A DNA stretch of 64,000 nucleotides from Agelas oroides (GCA_949130485.1 OX422195.1:7830922-7894921), one strand, 5' to 3'. Shown: positions 50,105-60,467, counted from the stretch's first letter. The notes: generated by a model from the letters alone, not told the origin. Numbers and translations are program-made.

Positions 50105-53004
50105 GGTGCAGGACACATTCCTTGGAAGGCGTAAGCTATGATAATACTATACCTGTAACTAATAGACAAACAATACACTTACAATGTACACCAGAACAAT
50201 CTGACTCCAATGTTTCTATCCTATATTACAATGCGAGAAGTATTCTGCCAAAATTAGCTTGTTTACGTGCTGAAGCCGTTGCAAACAATCCTTCCATCAT
50301 CTGCATTGTTGAAACCTGGCTGTCAGAAAATATATCTGATAGTGAGATCTCAATTGAGAACTATCAAATTGTCAGATTGGATCGGAATAGACATGGTGGA
50401 GGGGTTTTAGTGTACATTCACAATTCCCTGAGCTGGGAAATTCTACAGAAGGGTCCCAATGATCTAGAACTTGTAGCTCTGTCTGTTAGTTCAAGTACCA
50501 TTAACACTGTCAAACACTGTGTTTCAGTTTTGTATCGTCCACCTTCTTCATCTGTTAGTTTTTTCGATAGCCTTTATAATACCATTTTGAATTTGTCACC
50601 TCATCAGTTCTCTAGTTTTGTATTGGTAGGAGATTTTAACGTCGATTTTTGTAACACAGACCATCCTTATTTTTATAAACTCAACAGTATTCTCCAGATG
50701 TTGTCACTGTCCCAAGTTGTAGGTACCCCCACCCACACATGTCCTAATGGGAATTCTTCGCTGATTGACCTGGCCCTTGTATCCAATACAGCTCTGCTTC
50801 ACCATTGTTCTACAATGCCTCCTATTGCAAATTCTGATCACAATGGACTTCAACTCTCATTTAAGTGGAGACTAAGCGGCAGACAAGCGCAACAACCCCC
50901 TAGGACCATCTGGAGGTATAGAAATGCTGACTTCAGAATGGCATGTCAGATGTTTGATGATACTGATTGGGATAGTTTATTACCTGAGGAAGATATCGAT
51001 ACCGCAGCCACCAATTGGCACAGAAAGTTCATGGATGTCATTTCTATATGCATTCCACAACAAACATTGAAAGGAAGGAGGAATGTACCCTGGCTGACTA
51101 AGAATATAATCCGCCATATGAGAAAACGAAATGCGGCGTTCCATGCTACTAAGAGATCGGACAGGCCTGAAGTAGCAACTAAGTACAAGAAATTACGTAA
51201 CAAAGTTGTAAACATGCTACGGGAAGCTAAGAACTTATACCTCAACAGGCTTAATGTAGGAAGCAAAAAGCAGTTCTGGAAGGTGGTAAAGGTACTTAAC
51301 AAGCAACAATCCACGATCCCAACTCTTCATCATCAGGAAACCACCGCAGAAACAAACTACGAGAAAGCTACTATGCTCAATGAGTATTTCTCAACTTGCT
51401 TTAATGCATCAGTTCCTCCCCTGTCACAGTTAGATGAAGAGAGTCAGACTCACATGGAGTTTGGATCTACCTGTTCTGAAGACCTCCTATGTACCACGGA
51501 GGAAGTCCTGTCATACATCCAAACATTGGATGCCACTAAAGCCAGTGGTCCAGATGGGATATCCATTAGAATGCTCAAACATACTGCAACAAGCATCGCT
51601 CCATCCCTTGCTAAGCTTTTTAATATTTCCATCAAACTCGGGCGCTTTCCAACTTGTTGGAAAACTTCTTCTGTTGTACCTGTACCAAAGTCATCTAAAC
51701 ATAATGAGGTTGCCAACTACAGACCAATATCCCTTCTACCGGTAGTGAGCAAACTGCTAGAGCGACACATTCATCAAGCAATCACCACCCACCTCAATGA
51801 AATTAGACCACTCTCCAATAAGCAGTGGGGATTCCAACCTGGAAAATCCACAGTTACAGCTCTACTGGCTGTAACACATGACTGGCTTAAAGCACTTAAA
51901 TCCAGGCACAATGTATGCTCTGTCTTCCTCGACCTCCGCAAGGCCTTCGATTCAGTTCCTCACAGGCTGCTTTTAGAAAAACTGAACACATATGCACTGG
52001 ATTCCCGCATCCTCTCATGGCTGCACAGCTACCTTGCTGAAAGAAAACAACATGTGGTCGTCGGCGGTGATTCATCTCCTGATTCACCTGTGCTTTCAGG
52101 AGTTCCGCAGGGCTCCGTTTTGGGTCCACTACTATTCCTCATTTATATTGATGATGTGTCGTCTCTCAAGCTGTCTGAAAACACAGTTCTAAACCTCTAT
52201 GCAGATGACATGCTCCTATACAAACAAATTAAGTGCAGTGAGGATTACCAGCAGCTACAATTGGACATTGACAAAATCAGTTCATGGGTAGATAACAATC
52301 ATCTATCACTGAATCCAGCTAAATGTAAGACCATGCTGATCTCACGAAAGCGAAATCTCAGGTATCCTCCACAGTTCCTGCTAAATAAGGTACCACTTGA
52401 ACAGGTAGAAGCCTTTAAGTACTTGGGAGTTCTTATTTCATCAGACTTGTCTTGGTCCAGGCACATAGATTCCATCTGTGCAAAAGGAAAGAAACTTATT
52501 GGTCTACTATATAGGAGATTCTCATCTAACGTATGCAGTGAAAGACTGCTAGAAATGTACAAAACTCTAGTGCGTCCTCACCTTGAATATGCCGCCCCTG
52601 TGTGGGATCCCCACCTTTTAAAGGACATAGAATCTGTGGAGAATGTGCAAAAATATGGACTAAAAATGTGTTTGAAAAGGTGGGATCTAGGCTACCAGGA
52701 ACTACTCCATCTCACTCAAATTCCTACACTTGAAAACAGGAGAATATACTTAAAACTTTGTACTGTATTTAAGATCATCCATGGTCTCTTTTCTTTTACA
52801 CCTGATGTATTTATGCCTCAACCTAGTAGACATGATTATAATTATAATCTCCCCTTATTGTATCAACCCTATGCACACACTAACGCCTTCCAATCATCAT
52901 TTGTTCCTAGCACTATTTCCATCTGGAATCACTTACCCCACGATGCACTTATTGCACCTTCACTTCGCACTTTTAAGTTGAATGTTGCACCTATGTTCTT
53001 GTAA
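50092..53004 (+). CDS. LINE ORF2: endonuclease and reverse transcriptase
   Basis: An open frame of about 970 codons, -1 relative to ORF1, overlapping its end. There is no ATG before the endonuclease domain, so frameshifting, reinitiation or a non-ATG start is needed. The AP-like endonuclease domain is first (ILYYNARSILPK, IVETWLSE, GGGVLVYI, LVGDFNVDF, NSDHNGL). The reverse transcriptase follows (YRPISLLPVVSKLLER, FLDLRKAFDSVPH at about 51930, GVPQGSVLGPLLFLIYIDD, catalytic YADDMLLY at about 52198). The C-terminal part has RRFSSNVCSERLLEMYKTL and PHLEYAAPVWDP, typical of the Jockey/CR1 group. No RNase H domain is seen. All catalytic motifs are present and no stops occur. Target-primed reverse transcription in the nucleus is the known family mechanism. 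Confidence 0.92.
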   Translation, partial: RRTLRCRTHSLEGVSYDNTIPVTNRQTIHLQCTPEQSDSNVSILYYNARSILPKLACLRAEAVANNPSIICIVETWLSENISDSEISIENYQIVRLDRNRHGGGVLVYIHNSLSWEILQKGPNDLELVALSVSSSTINTVKHCVSVLYRPPSSSVSFFDSLYNTILNLSPHQFSSFVLVGDFNVDFCNTDHPYFYKLNSILQMLSLSQVVGTPTHTCPNGNSSLIDLALVSNTALLHHCSTMPPIANSDHNGLQLSFKWRLSGRQAQQPPRTIWRYRNADFRMACQMFDDTDWDSLLPEEDIDTAATNWHRKFMDVISICIPQQTLKGRRNVPWLTKNIIRHMRKRNAAFHATKRSDRPEVATKYKKLRNKVVNMLREAKNLYLNRLNVGSKKQFWKVVKVLNKQQSTIPTLHHQETTAETNYEKATMLNEYFSTCFNASVPPLSQLDEESQTHMEFGSTCSEDLLCTTEEVLSYIQTLDATKASGPDGISIRMLKHTATSIAPSLAKLFNISIKLGRFPTCWKTSSVVPVPKSSKHNEVANYRPISLLPVVSKLLERHIHQAITTHLNEIRPLSNKQWGFQPGKSTVTALLAVTHDWLKALKSRHNVCSVFLDLRKAFDSVPHRLLLEKLNTYALDSRILSWLHSYLAERKQHVVVGGDSSPDSPVLSGVPQGSVLGPLLFLIYIDDVSSLKLSENTVLNLYADDMLLYKQIKCSEDYQQLQLDIDKISSWVDNNHLSLNPAKCKTMLISRKRNLRYPPQFLLNKVPLEQVEAFKYLGVLISSDLSWSRHIDSICAKGKKLIGLLYRRFSSNVCSERLLEMYKTLVRPHLEYAAPVWDPHLLKDIESVENVQKYGLKMCLKRWDLGYQELLHLTQIPTLENRRIYLKLCTVFKIIHGLFSFTPDVFMPQPSRHDYNYNLPLLYQPYAHTNAFQSSFVPSTISIWNHLPHDALIAPSLRTFKLNVAPMFL

Positions 53005-53198
53005 TTTTATAATCAGGGTACATACTTGTATTAGCCTAGGAAGCTATTATGTATCCTTTGCATTTGCATAAATTATCATAGAAAAACAAACAAAAAAAAA
53101 CAAAAAAAAAACGTATAGGCTATACATAGCCAATATGAGTCTAGGGCTTATCTGCAGGGTGGCAACAGCTAACTGTAGTTTTCTTACTGTCATAGCTA

Positions 53199-54215
53199 TC
53201 ACACTGCACTGGTTACACTGCCATATTCTGTACCACCACCACCATTTTGTAAAAGTGTTTGTCGCTCTTCACGATCAGTGGTGACATCTGTAAATGCCCC
53301 TGTGAGTGGCACATCAAAGAAGGTTACACTTGGTGCCGTCACACGATGAGAGTGGCTGGGGGCAGTTGCAGCTTCTTGTATCTGGCCTACTCTTGATGCA
53401 TTTTCCCTTCTACAGCAGCTGCGAAAGCATCTCCATTCAGCTTGATTGCTCTCCAGCAAAACAAATTAAACGAAGAACAGGCGAGGGGAAGCATCAGTTG
53501 GAGAACAGGAAGCTGTACAGAATTTGCCAACTTTAATTCATTTCATTGCCTGATCCATCAAACCTGTAGAGTGCTCCAATGCCGAGTACCACTGCAATTA
53601 CTATATGCAATCCCAGCAAGATAATTGTTCGGCAAAGTGTTATTCTTGCTTCCCTATACTTGCAGGCCAAGCAACAGAGTACAACAGATAGTGCTAGCTA
53701 TTATGATCACAAAAGTTCCACCCAAATCAATGAAGTTCATCATCCCCACTATCACAGTATTAAATTTTAGGGTACATTTGTCATCTAGCTTAAATAAAGA
53801 TGAAGAGACACTCCACAGCTACACGAAAGCACTTGATCTTGATAGTCTGGGAAATGGATCTCCCTTGAACTGTTCATAAACCTTATATGGCAGAAAGACA
53901 ATTGTGGCAAAGATTAAGAGATAACCCACTGTAGTACTCCACTCCCAAACAATGTTGATCACATCACAGAATGGTTCATGCTCACTGTACTCTATTTGAG
54001 TTACATAGCCTGCTGTCAGACAAGCCTCATTGATGACAGTGAAGATCATTAGGTACAGAAACAACCATTGCAAAGTGCTGGTATAGGCCTTGTAGAATAT
54101 GAGGAGCAGAAGTATCAAAGTTATAACCACCAGACACACGGCTGATATAGCTAATGCTTCCAGTCAGTGTGATAGCATCCGTCAAAGCGCTGTTTGATTA
54201 GTTCATTCTCTAGCT
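53199..54215 (-). pseudogene. R7, broken receptor-like gene
   Basis: The TM1-TM4 part is open at 54139-53819 (CLVVITLILLLLIFYKAYTS ... FKGDPFPRLSRSSAF), the tail at 53459-53199 (AEWRCFRSCCRRENAS ... GSVTSAV). Between them frames shift, and part of TM7 including FNLFRWRAIKRAA is shortened. The start region reads ATG AAC TAA, a stop at codon 3 as in R4. Tail features group it with R6 and R9. The LINE ends about 100 bp beyond its 3' end. Confidence 0.8.
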
Positions 54216-54602
54216 ATTAAAAGAAAATGCAGCACAGCATAAAGACAGAAGTTAGCTATATTCCAGCATGCATCGTATGTCTACTATATATAATGTGATT
54301 GGTTCAAGTAAAATATGAATATCTTTAAAATTGGAATTTTACTTGATCTTGATTCACTCACATATACAACTTGATGTTTAGAAGAGAAGGAAAAGATGAC
54401 AAGGAGGGACAATTCCCCCCGCTCAAAATAAACCCGTGTAACTGTATTGAAAAATACGACTGGCTTGTAAGACACTATGTTTTGTTGTTGTTGTGAAGAT
54501 AACAAACACACAGTAACCAAAAATTGTACAGAAATCATATCCTAAAACAAACTAGTGTAAACTAAACAGTCAGTAGGACTGAAGAGTTTGGTTATGAGTT
54601 TG
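54216..54602. other. Spacer R7-R8
   Basis: Contains the receptor 3'-flank block (TACGACTGGCTTGTAAGACA, TTGTTGTTGTTGTGAAGATA) shared with R1, R3, R4 and R5. No LMF1 exon 1 copy is seen here, unlike the spacers left of R4 and R5. Confidence 0.5.
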
Positions 54603-55718
54603 TTATAGTGCCATGTCCTCTGCCACCACCAAGTGGTAAAAGTCTTGTTCTTCATTATCAGTAGTTACTGTACTATGTGGCACATCGAAGAAGGTTACAC
54701 TTGGTATCATCACACGGTGAGAACCTGGGGCAGTTGCAGCTTCTTGTGGTGCATTTTCTCTTCCATAGCAGCTTCGAAAGCATCTCCATTCAGCTGCAGC
54801 TCTCTTGATTGCTCTCCAACGAAACAGATTAAAGGAATAGAGGTAGAACAGGAAGCCAAGGGGGTATATCAGTTGGCTGACAGGAAGTATGACAACAGTC
54901 ACCTCTAGCAATTCTGACAAATCAAGCTTGGTCACTATTACTCCAGTGAATACTATTGAAATTATGGTATATACAACAAAGAATACCAGCAAGATGAGTG
55001 TTCGACAAAGTGTTATTCTTGTTTCCCTGTACTCGCGGGCCAAGCAACAGAATACAACAGATAGTGCTATTGTGACCACAAAAGTTCCAATGAAATCGAC
55101 GAGACCAACAACGTAACCTGGTGCTAGGCTTGCAATTACTATCTGATTTATACCGGTAATACAGTTCCCTATACTCGTGAGCGACACCCTGCAAAGTTGT
55201 GACTGCAGCAGAAAATACCCACAATGGGTGAATGCCAAGATGAATGGCAAGATGTAGGCGAGTGGGAGCACTAACACAATAAAGATGAAGAGGCACACCA
55301 AGGCTCTACGAAAGCATTTTGATCTTGACAGTGTGGGAAATGGATCTCCCTTGAACCGTTCATAAATCTTATATGGCAGAAAGACAATCATGGCAAAGAT
55401 TAAGAGGTAACCCACTGTATTACTCCACTGCCAAAAAATGCTCATCGCATCACAGAATTTTGTGTGTCCACTGTACTCAAACTGAGTTGCATAACCTGCT
55501 GTGATGAAAACCTCTTGGATGACAGTCACGACTGTTAGGTACAGAAGCAACCGTTGCAAAGTGCTGGTATAGGCCTTGTGGAATATGAGGAGCAGGAGTA
55601 TCAAAGTTATAACCACCAGACACACAGCCGATATAATGCTTCCAGTCAGAATTCCTCCAGACAGACTGACATCTATCATCCATGCTAGTGTAATATTACT
55701 CCAGTTTCGTTCATCCAT
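54603..55718 (-). CDS. R8, receptor-like protein with shifted tail
   Basis: 371 residues, ATG 55718 (MDERNWSNITLAWMIDVSLS, sequon NIT). All seven membrane segments and the FNLFRWRAIKRAAAEWRCF block are intact, and the tail reaches PSVTFFDVPHSTVTTD. A six-base loss then removes VP of DVPNEEQ. A one-base loss after NEEQ (AAGACTTTT against AAGCACTTTT in R5) shifts the frame so the protein ends DFYHLVVAEDMAL instead of LLPDGG...GTIMNS. The receptor core should still be made; only the last ~17 residues differ. Closest to R3. The start context is AAAGGATGG rather than AGAGGATGG, but the putative acceptor (ATAAAG) persists, and the donor block is at about 55843. Confidence 0.8.
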   Translation of the reverse strand: MDERNWSNITLAWMIDVSLSGGILTGSIISAVCLVVITLILLLLIFHKAYTSTLQRLLLYLTVVTVIQEVFITAGYATQFEYSGHTKFCDAMSIFWQWSNTVGYLLIFAMIVFLPYKIYERFKGDPFPTLSRSKCFRRALVCLFIFIVLVLPLAYILPFILAFTHCGYFLLQSQLCRVSLTSIGNCITGINQIVIASLAPGYVVGLVDFIGTFVVTIALSVVFCCLAREYRETRITLCRTLILLVFFVVYTIISIVFTGVIVTKLDLSELLEVTVVILPVSQLIYPLGFLFYLYSFNLFRWRAIKRAAAEWRCFRSCYGRENAPQEAATAPGSHRVMIPSVTFFDVPHSTVTTDNEEQDFYHLVVAEDMAL

Positions 55719-56515
55719 CCTTTATAACAATACCTGAGAATGGAGGTGACACAGCAAGGTCAACAGCATATCTTTCATGGCTGGTTGCAAAATTTCAAAA
55801 GTTGGCTGAAAACTAGCTAATTTCTAGTTAAGTAGTTCTATCACTTACCATTTGACACATACACTTCTTTTTAACTTTGCACTTACACCAGTTTACAAGG
55901 CTGTGTTTACAATGTAGGCATCACTGCCATTGCCTAGCTACTATCTGTCACAATCTGACTTGGAATTTTAATAGATGTCCGACTGAAACTATATTCATGA
56001 ATGTAGACGTTAGCCATTAGTCTCTGGAGTTGGGGTGTAGCTAGTTGACCTTGCTAATGATCATATGCACTGCTTATGTTACACAAGTGTGTATTTTGGA
56101 GGGCTTGTACCATGCATGCACTGCTTATGTTACACAAGTGTGTATTTTGGGGGGGGGTGTACCGTGCATGCACTGTTTATGCATCTTGGAGTGTGGTTAG
56201 ACTTACTAAAAATTGAGTGCCAATTCCAGTAATAAGCTAGTGTGTCTATCCAACTACACAGTTTAGCATCTTGTGCATCCACCAGGGACTGAATGAACTC
56301 TATCCATGTAGGAATCTCTTGACAGTGGGTATGGAACCAACAATCATCTATTTTCACTGGTTTTGATGTTGTTGCTGCTGTCATGGTTAGTACTGATACA
56401 CCCAAAACTGACTGCAGGTTTTAAAGGGATAACTTAAGGTTGCACTGAAAGCTGTGAAGTATATAATCATTACAAAATGACATGATGTGTCACACAGTCA
56501 GTACTGGTATGGTTA
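55719..56515. other. Upstream spacer of R8
   Basis: Matches the upstream regions of R3 and R6 (CTGAGAATGG.AGTGACACAG, CATATCTTTCATGGCTGGTT). Contains the donor block and a TATGTTACACAAGTGTGTATTTTGG direct repeat at about 56070 and 56125. No gene. Confidence 0.6.
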
Positions 56516-57664
56516 TCACACTGCACTGGTTGCACTGCCATGTCCTCTATCCTCACTAACATCTGACAGAAGTGTTTGTCGCTCGTCAATGGAAATATCT
56601 GTAAATGCTCCTGTAAATGGCACATCAAAGAAGGTTACACTTGGTACTACCACAGGATGAGAGCTGGGTGCAGTTGCAGCTTCTCGTATCTGGTCTACTC
56701 TTGGTGCATTTTCTCTTCCACAGCAGCTACGGAAGCATCTCCATTCGGCTGCAGCTCTCTTAACTGCTCTCCAGCGAAACAGATTAAAAGAGTAGAGGTA
56801 GAACAGGAAACTAATGGGAAATATCAGTTGGCTGATGGGGAATATCGCAGCATAGACCATCCACCAGGCATACGATTGAGCATACAAATAACCAAAAGTG
56901 AGCGCAATAGTATCTATTATGACACACACAACAAAGAATACGAGGAAGATGAGTGTTCGGCGAAGTGTTGTCATTAAATGTCGCCTTGTTTCTCTGTACT
57001 TGCAGGCCAAGCAGCAGAATACAAAAGATACTGCTATTGCCACTATTGCTCCAATCATCCCTACCAAATCATGGAAAACGTACTTCAGAATTCGGTTTGT
57101 GGAGTCCACAGTGGTGCAGTTGTCATCTACAGTTCTATTCTTGCACCAGTGTCCAGTGTCACTAGAAAAGGCCCAGAGGAAGTTGAGCGGGAACGTCAAT
57201 ACAATAAAGATGAAGAGGCACTCCATAGATATACAAAAGCATTTTGATCTCAACAGTCTAGAAAATGGAACTTTCTTGATCTTTTTATAGAACTTATACA
57301 GCAGATATATAATTATGCCTAATGTAAAATCATATGCCATTGCATTAGTCCATTCTGAAACAAACATGATACATTCACAGAATGTTTCCTGCTCGCTGTA
57401 TTGAAACTGATGCTCAAAATCCATGGTCATGCAAGCCTCTTGGATGACAGTTGTGATTGTTAGGTACAGAAACAATCGTTGCAAAGTGCTGTTGTAGGTC
57501 TTGTAGAAGATGAGTAGCAGGAGTAGGAAGGTTATAACCACCAGACATACAGCCGATACAATGCTTACAGACAGATGAATGTGTTGGATCTGTATATCAG
57601 TCAACACGTTACTACAGTTTGGGAATGGTCTCACAGTTGCAGTTGGTTCATTCATCCTCTGCAT
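56516..57664 (-). CDS. R9, seven-TM receptor-like protein, intact
   Basis: 382 residues from ATG 57664, or 379 from ATG 57655. The latter matches the conserved AGAGGATG context and would be the start if the upstream ATGCAG is a splice acceptor. N terminus MNEPTATVRPFPNCSNVLTD with sequon NCS, TM1 AVCLVVITFLLLLLIFYK, ECECIMFVSEWTNAM-like segment before TM3, the second outer loop with NRT and NCT sequons, long third inner loop CKYRETRRHLMTTLRRTL, TM7 QLIFPISFLFYLYSFNL, RWRAVKRAAAEWRCF, tail PSVTFFDVPFTGAFTDIS ... GHGSATSAV. Second subfamily with R6 and R7. Its usual upstream donor block is not found; upstream DNA is replaced by unrelated GC-rich sequence, so it may use a different promoter. Confidence 0.83.
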   Translation of the reverse strand: MQRMNEPTATVRPFPNCSNVLTDIQIQHIHLSVSIVSAVCLVVITFLLLLLIFYKTYNSTLQRLFLYLTITTVIQEACMTMDFEHQFQYSEQETFCECIMFVSEWTNAMAYDFTLGIIIYLLYKFYKKIKKVPFSRLLRSKCFCISMECLFIFIVLTFPLNFLWAFSSDTGHWCKNRTVDDNCTTVDSTNRILKYVFHDLVGMIGAIVAIAVSFVFCCLACKYRETRRHLMTTLRRTLIFLVFFVVCVIIDTIALTFGYLYAQSYAWWMVYAAIFPISQLIFPISFLFYLYSFNLFRWRAVKRAAAEWRCFRSCCGRENAPRVDQIREAATAPSSHPVVVPSVTFFDVPFTGAFTDISIDERQTLLSDVSEDRGHGSATSAV

Positions 57665-58777
57665 TTACACATTTATCTATATACTAGGAGTACGCATGCG
57701 TATGATGCCTCGCGCCGCTTCAAGCGCCATGCGCGGATGGGGCGCGCGGCGCAGGTGTCAGGGGTTGCTCGTTTAGTATAGTGGGAGCCCAAAGAACAGT
57801 ACAAAACAACGGTATAACGTAAAGAGTGAGCCTAAATACCTGGCTTGTGAAGAATCTCCAGTACGTGCTTTCTACTGTTGAACTCTATCTTGTGCTCTTC
57901 TTGCTCTACTGTGGACTGACCTCTTTGTTTTTTTCTTTGTCAGAGTCGCTAGCCGTCGGCTGCGTTCAGTACTCGCTTCTGCACTTGACTCAGCCAAATA
58001 CGTATGTTGCGAAGGCCCAGCCACGCTGTCCTCCCGTCCTCCGTCGCCAAAAACGTCGTCCCAACGTCGTCGTGTAATGCACGTGGTATCTGATATCCTG
58101 CCTGGGCGTGACCTCAAATTGACATTCCTAAGCGGTACCGCAAATTGACATTCCTAAGCGTGACCGACACGTACGTACGTACGTACGTACGTACGTACGC
58201 ACGTACGTACGCACGTACATTGCGAGAATAGATCCCTCATTCAGAGCCTCGCGCTAATGCGCTCGGCAATAAAGAGAACCAACATGTTTATATACAGCAA
58301 GGTAAAACTCAAAGAATACATTTCTGTAGATATATATAGCTATATTAGCGTAGCACATGTGTATCAAGTGCAGCTATTTCTGCACTTGATGTAGACTCTT
58401 TCACCTTATAAATATCTTTTTCTTTGCAAAAAATCTTCGCAACACTTGGAAATTTGGCTGAAAAAAACACTAAGCAAACAGCTCTATCACTTACCACGAC
58501 ACATTCACCAACTAAATTGCTAGAGTCTGCAAAGTAGGTATCACATACTGCAGTTATCTACCGCTGACCTAATTAGCTATATATAAACCCAACAATGAAC
58601 AACTATATATGGCATTTCAGTACAATGTAGGTGTCAACTGTGATTGTCTAGCTCTGCTAAGGAATCCACCTGAACATCACGTGTGAAAATCATGTGATTG
58701 CTCTCAACAATGTAGGTGTCACTAATTTTGAATCATGTGATGAGTGCAGTTGACACTCAGGCACAATAGTATAAAAA
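57665..58777. other. Unusual upstream region between R9 and R10
   Basis: Unlike other receptor spacers: a GC-rich patch (GCGCCATGCGCGGATGGGGC, 57725-57755), a minus-strand open stretch at 58117-57872 of about 80 codons (RRWDDVFGDGGREDSVAGPS ... KKKTKRSVHSRARRAQD) that I cannot assign, a direct repeat (CAAATTGACATTCCTAAGCG, twice at about 58114 and 58141) and (ACGT)n at 58168-58218. After 58400 normal receptor-spacer sequence returns, with a donor block at about 58489. Probably an inserted element. Confidence 0.5.
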
Positions 58778-59704
58778 TTAATTGCCAATCCAGTGACACA
58801 TAAGTAAGTTCATCAAACTACACATTTCAGCATTTGTGTATCCACCAAGGACATGAGCTCCATCTAGGTACTTACTAAACAATGTTTGTATGTTAATAGC
58901 AGGTTCTTGTATCTGGCCTACTTTTGGTGCATTTTCTCTTCTACAGCAGCTATGGAAGCATCTCCATTCAGCTGCAGCTCTCTTGATTGCTCTCCAGCAA
59001 AACAGGTTACAAGAGTAGAGGTAGAACAGGAAGGCGAGGGGAAATGACAGCCCGGTACCAGGAAGGAAAGCAGCAATCAACAACTCAAAAATATAAGTTT
59101 GGACTACAACAAAAATGAATCTTGTGCTTGCCAACAAAATTGCGATATATGCAGCAAAGAATCCCAGCAAGATGAGCGTTCGGCGGAGTGTTATTCTGGT
59201 CTCCCTGTGCTTGCAGGCCAAGCAGCAGAACACAACAGACAGTACAATTGCAATCCCAAGTAAATCAATGATACTAACAATACCTAGCACTCCAACTAAA
59301 ACAAACGTCTGTCGAATGGTGCAATTATCTTTTATGATTCTCATTGATGACACTGTGCAAACGTGTGTTGTTATATAATAATCACAATGGGACAATGCCA
59401 AGATGTAGGTGAGTGGTAGCACTAACACACCAAAGATGAAGACACACTCCAAGGCTGTACGAAAGCATTTTGATCTTGACAGTCCGGGGAATGGATCTCG
59501 CTTGAATCGTTCATAAATCTTATATGTCAGAAAGACAATCATCCTGAGGGTTAAGAGGTAACCCACTGTGGCACTCCACTGCCAAACAATGTTCATCATG
59601 TCACAGAATGTTTCACTGTATTCAAATTGAGCTGCATAACCTGCTGTGATGAAAACCTCTTGGATGGCAGTTGTGATTGTCAGGTATAGAAGCAACCATT
59701 GCAA
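58778..59704 (-). pseudogene. R10, receptor-like gene lacking TM1 and tail
   Basis: An open stretch of about 308 codons without an ATG, covering TM2 (LLLYLTITTAIQEVFITAG) to TM7 (LSFPLAFLFYLYSCNLFCWR) and RAAAEWRCFHSCCRRENAPK. Sequence matching TM1 stops at about 59715, where unrelated DNA begins. The tail after IQEPA leaves the family sequence and loses TFFDVP. Truncation at both ends makes function unlikely, although the core frame is still open, which points to a recent loss. It is the last copy before MED7. Confidence 0.8.
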
Positions 59705-60467
59705 AGTGCTGGTATACTGTATACATAGAAGTTATACAATGGCTGAAAGTAGCTCTACTACTTACTTACCATTGACACATGTGTACACTTCTTGAGCTTG
59801 ATTCTACAAAGTAGAGGTTATGCAACTTGCTTGAGCTCTGACCTACAGAACTCCTGCTGGAACAATGAAGACTATATAATTATGGTATACTCTTAGTCTG
59901 ATAGGAAGTTGACTGTCCTGCATGCATGGCATACACATCATGTGATTTGCTGACCTGTGATTGTGCATTTCTAAACAATGTACATGTAGGTGTGGAAACG
60001 TCCCAGAATGTCTAATCCCAGAATGTCTAATCCCAGAATGTCTAATGCCAAAATGTCTAACCAAATACTAATTAGAACTGTACCATGATCGAGGATCTAC
60101 TTAGAATGTTATATTTAATTTATGTGATTGTGTATTTGAGACTCATTCAGAACAATGTAGGTGTTACTGTGGTTGCATTGCTTTGAACCATAAGACAATA
60201 GTGTAGCTACAATAGTTATAAAAATCAAGTGCCAATTCCAGCAGTAAGTGAGTCTATCAAGCTACACAGTTCAGCATTTTGTGTACCCACTAAGGACTGA
60301 GCTCTATCCACGTAGGAAGCCCTCAACTGTGGATGGGGAACAAACCATTGTCATGGAAAATTAATAATGGAAAGTGGTACATGTATACACCAATACCCAC
60401 TAACACTTACGTGTCGACCATAGAAGATGTGAACAGGAATGATCCTGGTCACAAGTGTTTCTACATG
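59705..60467. other. Spacer R10-MED7
   Basis: Donor block remnant at about 59757. Four 16-bp units of CCCAGAATGTCTAATC lie at 59995-60062. The segment 60180-60350 is duplicated at 33300-33480. No gene. Confidence 0.6.

Larger units (their letters stand above)
48868..53100 (+). mobile_element. Nearly complete LINE, CR1/Jockey-type
   Basis: Non-LTR retrotransposon with two long open frames and an A-rich 3' tail (CAAACAAAAAAAAACAAAAA, about 53088-53110). The left edge is inferred because the host spacer (CTACTCAATTTCTTATT...CCAGATGCAG), known from 37.55 and 42.3 kb, stops matching at about 48868. That leaves only some 16 bp before ORF1, so the 5' UTR may be missing. A PHD-type finger in ORF1 plus AP-like endonuclease and RT in ORF2 suggests the CR1/L2/Jockey group; the exact clade needs a phylogeny. 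Both frames are uninterrupted, so insertion is recent. It lies between R6 and the 3' end of R7. A target-site duplication was not identified. Confidence 0.92.

Noticed and set aside
21600-59800. CRISPR array or prokaryotic island
   Set aside because: Repeats here are tandem, foldback or gene-sized. No regularly spaced repeat-spacer pattern exists, and the genes are animal with introns.
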